A DNA stretch of 41,083 nucleotides. It comes from Secundilactobacillus similis DSM 23365 = JCM 2765 (lineage in GTDB: Bacteria > Bacillota > Bacilli > Lactobacillales > Lactobacillaceae). Below the pieces are notes generated by a model. That model was not told the origin of the DNA, did not search any database, and saw only the letters and a program-made list of their open reading frames with translations. Both the position numbers and the translations under genes were made by a program. The stretch covers positions 1 through 41,083 of the forward strand of contig NZ_BBAD01000023.1 in assembly GCF_001311075.1 (NCBI RefSeq), in the 5' to 3' direction. Of this stretch, positions 40,690-41,083 are shown piece by piece. How positions within the stretch are numbered: the stretch's first letter is position 1; each line of letters starts with the position of its first letter.

Positions 40690-41083
40690 TGATAGTGAGT
40701 GCGTTTGGCGACGCTCATTACTACTACCTATTTTCGGCGCCATTTGAACTTCTTGTTGGCAATTATCGCCATCATTGTGAAGTTTGCTGACGTTACCGCA
40801 CTGATTAGCCTGCGCCGAAACGAGCTCCGCAAAGCAAAGACTTGCATATAAGGGCGTCCAAGCAATACTGACCAAAAACCGAGTGTTTTATCTATTTCAG
40901 AGTGGTGATTGGCGACGCTCATTACTATTACTTATTTTCGGCGCCACTTGAACTTCCTTGTTGGCAATTATCGTCATCATTGTGAAGCTTGCTGCCGCTA
41001 CCGCCTTCATTAGCCTGCGCCGAAACGAGCTCCGCAAAGCAAAGACTTGCACATAAGGCCTCCTCACCACAAATCCCAAAACC
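40690..41083. repeat. Hairpin/module repeat, locus 5: tandem units at window end
   Basis: Two units with a 204-bp period (GGCGACGCTCATTACTA at 40707 and 40911). Each has TTTTCGGCGCCA, about 90 bp, GCGCCGAAACGAGCTCCGCA, AAGCAAAGACTTGCAYATAA and then a single hairpin arm that differs between units (GGGCGTCCAAGC versus GGCCTCCTCACC). The array continues beyond the window. Orientation is as in locus 1 and opposite to locus 4. Confidence 0.82.

Overview
The window comes from a low-GC Gram-positive of the family Lactobacillaceae. The evidence is the WalRKHIJ–HtrA–RlmH chromosomal block, a LepA-type GTPase, two tnpB-only IS200/IS605 elements typical of lactobacilli, strong AGGAGG ribosome sites, a T-box leader, and a PanE-type hydroxyacid dehydrogenase paired with an aminotransferase. 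I would not name the genus from sequence alone.

Layout. 1–3 kb: 3' end of a lepA-type gene, with a TnpB element (1263–2979) lying between its stop codon and its terminator. 3–7 kb: B3/B4-domain protein, YbaK/ProX-type tRNA deacylase, and a TetR regulator divergent from a 14-TM drug exporter. 6.86–10.7 kb: a 3.8 kb module (TetR regulator plus MMPL/RND exporter) bounded by 24-bp direct repeats of the 3' end of rlmH, the arrangement seen with SCC-type cassettes, but with no recombinase gene inside. 10.7–13.3 kb: rlmH, a second TnpB element inserted directly in front of its start codon, and a cluster of five perfect DnaA boxes. 13.4–22 kb: htrA and the wal operon (walR, walK, walH, walI, walJ), interrupted and flanked by a family of long hairpins with attached ~204-bp modules. 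22–27.8 kb: PadR with two DUF1048 proteins, a MocR-type regulator divergent from an azoreductase, an ABC exporter and a GNAT enzyme. 27.9–28.8 kb: a tRNA 3'-half remnant, tRNA-Lys(CTT) and a decayed rhuM gene, which looks like an old integration site. 28.9–32.7 kb: small membrane proteins, zinc-ribbon proteins and a secreted coiled-coil protein, all on the minus strand. 32.9–36.9 kb: an XRE regulator, a 51-bp degenerate hairpin array, a GNAT enzyme, and a T-box controlled panE–aminotransferase operon. 37–39.8 kb: two MarR regulators, a YczE-type membrane protein, ElaA-type GNAT and a GyrI-like protein. 40.1–41.1 kb: two more copies of the hairpin/module repeat family in opposite orientations.

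Quality caveat. Seven genes (MMPL exporter twice, its TetR, htrA, walR, a DUF1048 gene, the ABC ATPase, the aminotransferase) are each broken by what reads as a missing single base. WalR is essential in related Firmicutes. The pattern fits residual deletion errors in the assembly better than decay, so I annotate these as full genes with a suspected frameshift. The rhuM fragment is different: it lacks its N-terminus and has an in-frame stop, so it is a true pseudogene.

The observations most worth following are the rlmH-derived direct repeats, the hairpin/module repeat family with compensatory stem changes, the TnpB insertion that separates rlmH from its ribosome site, and the DnaA-box cluster.
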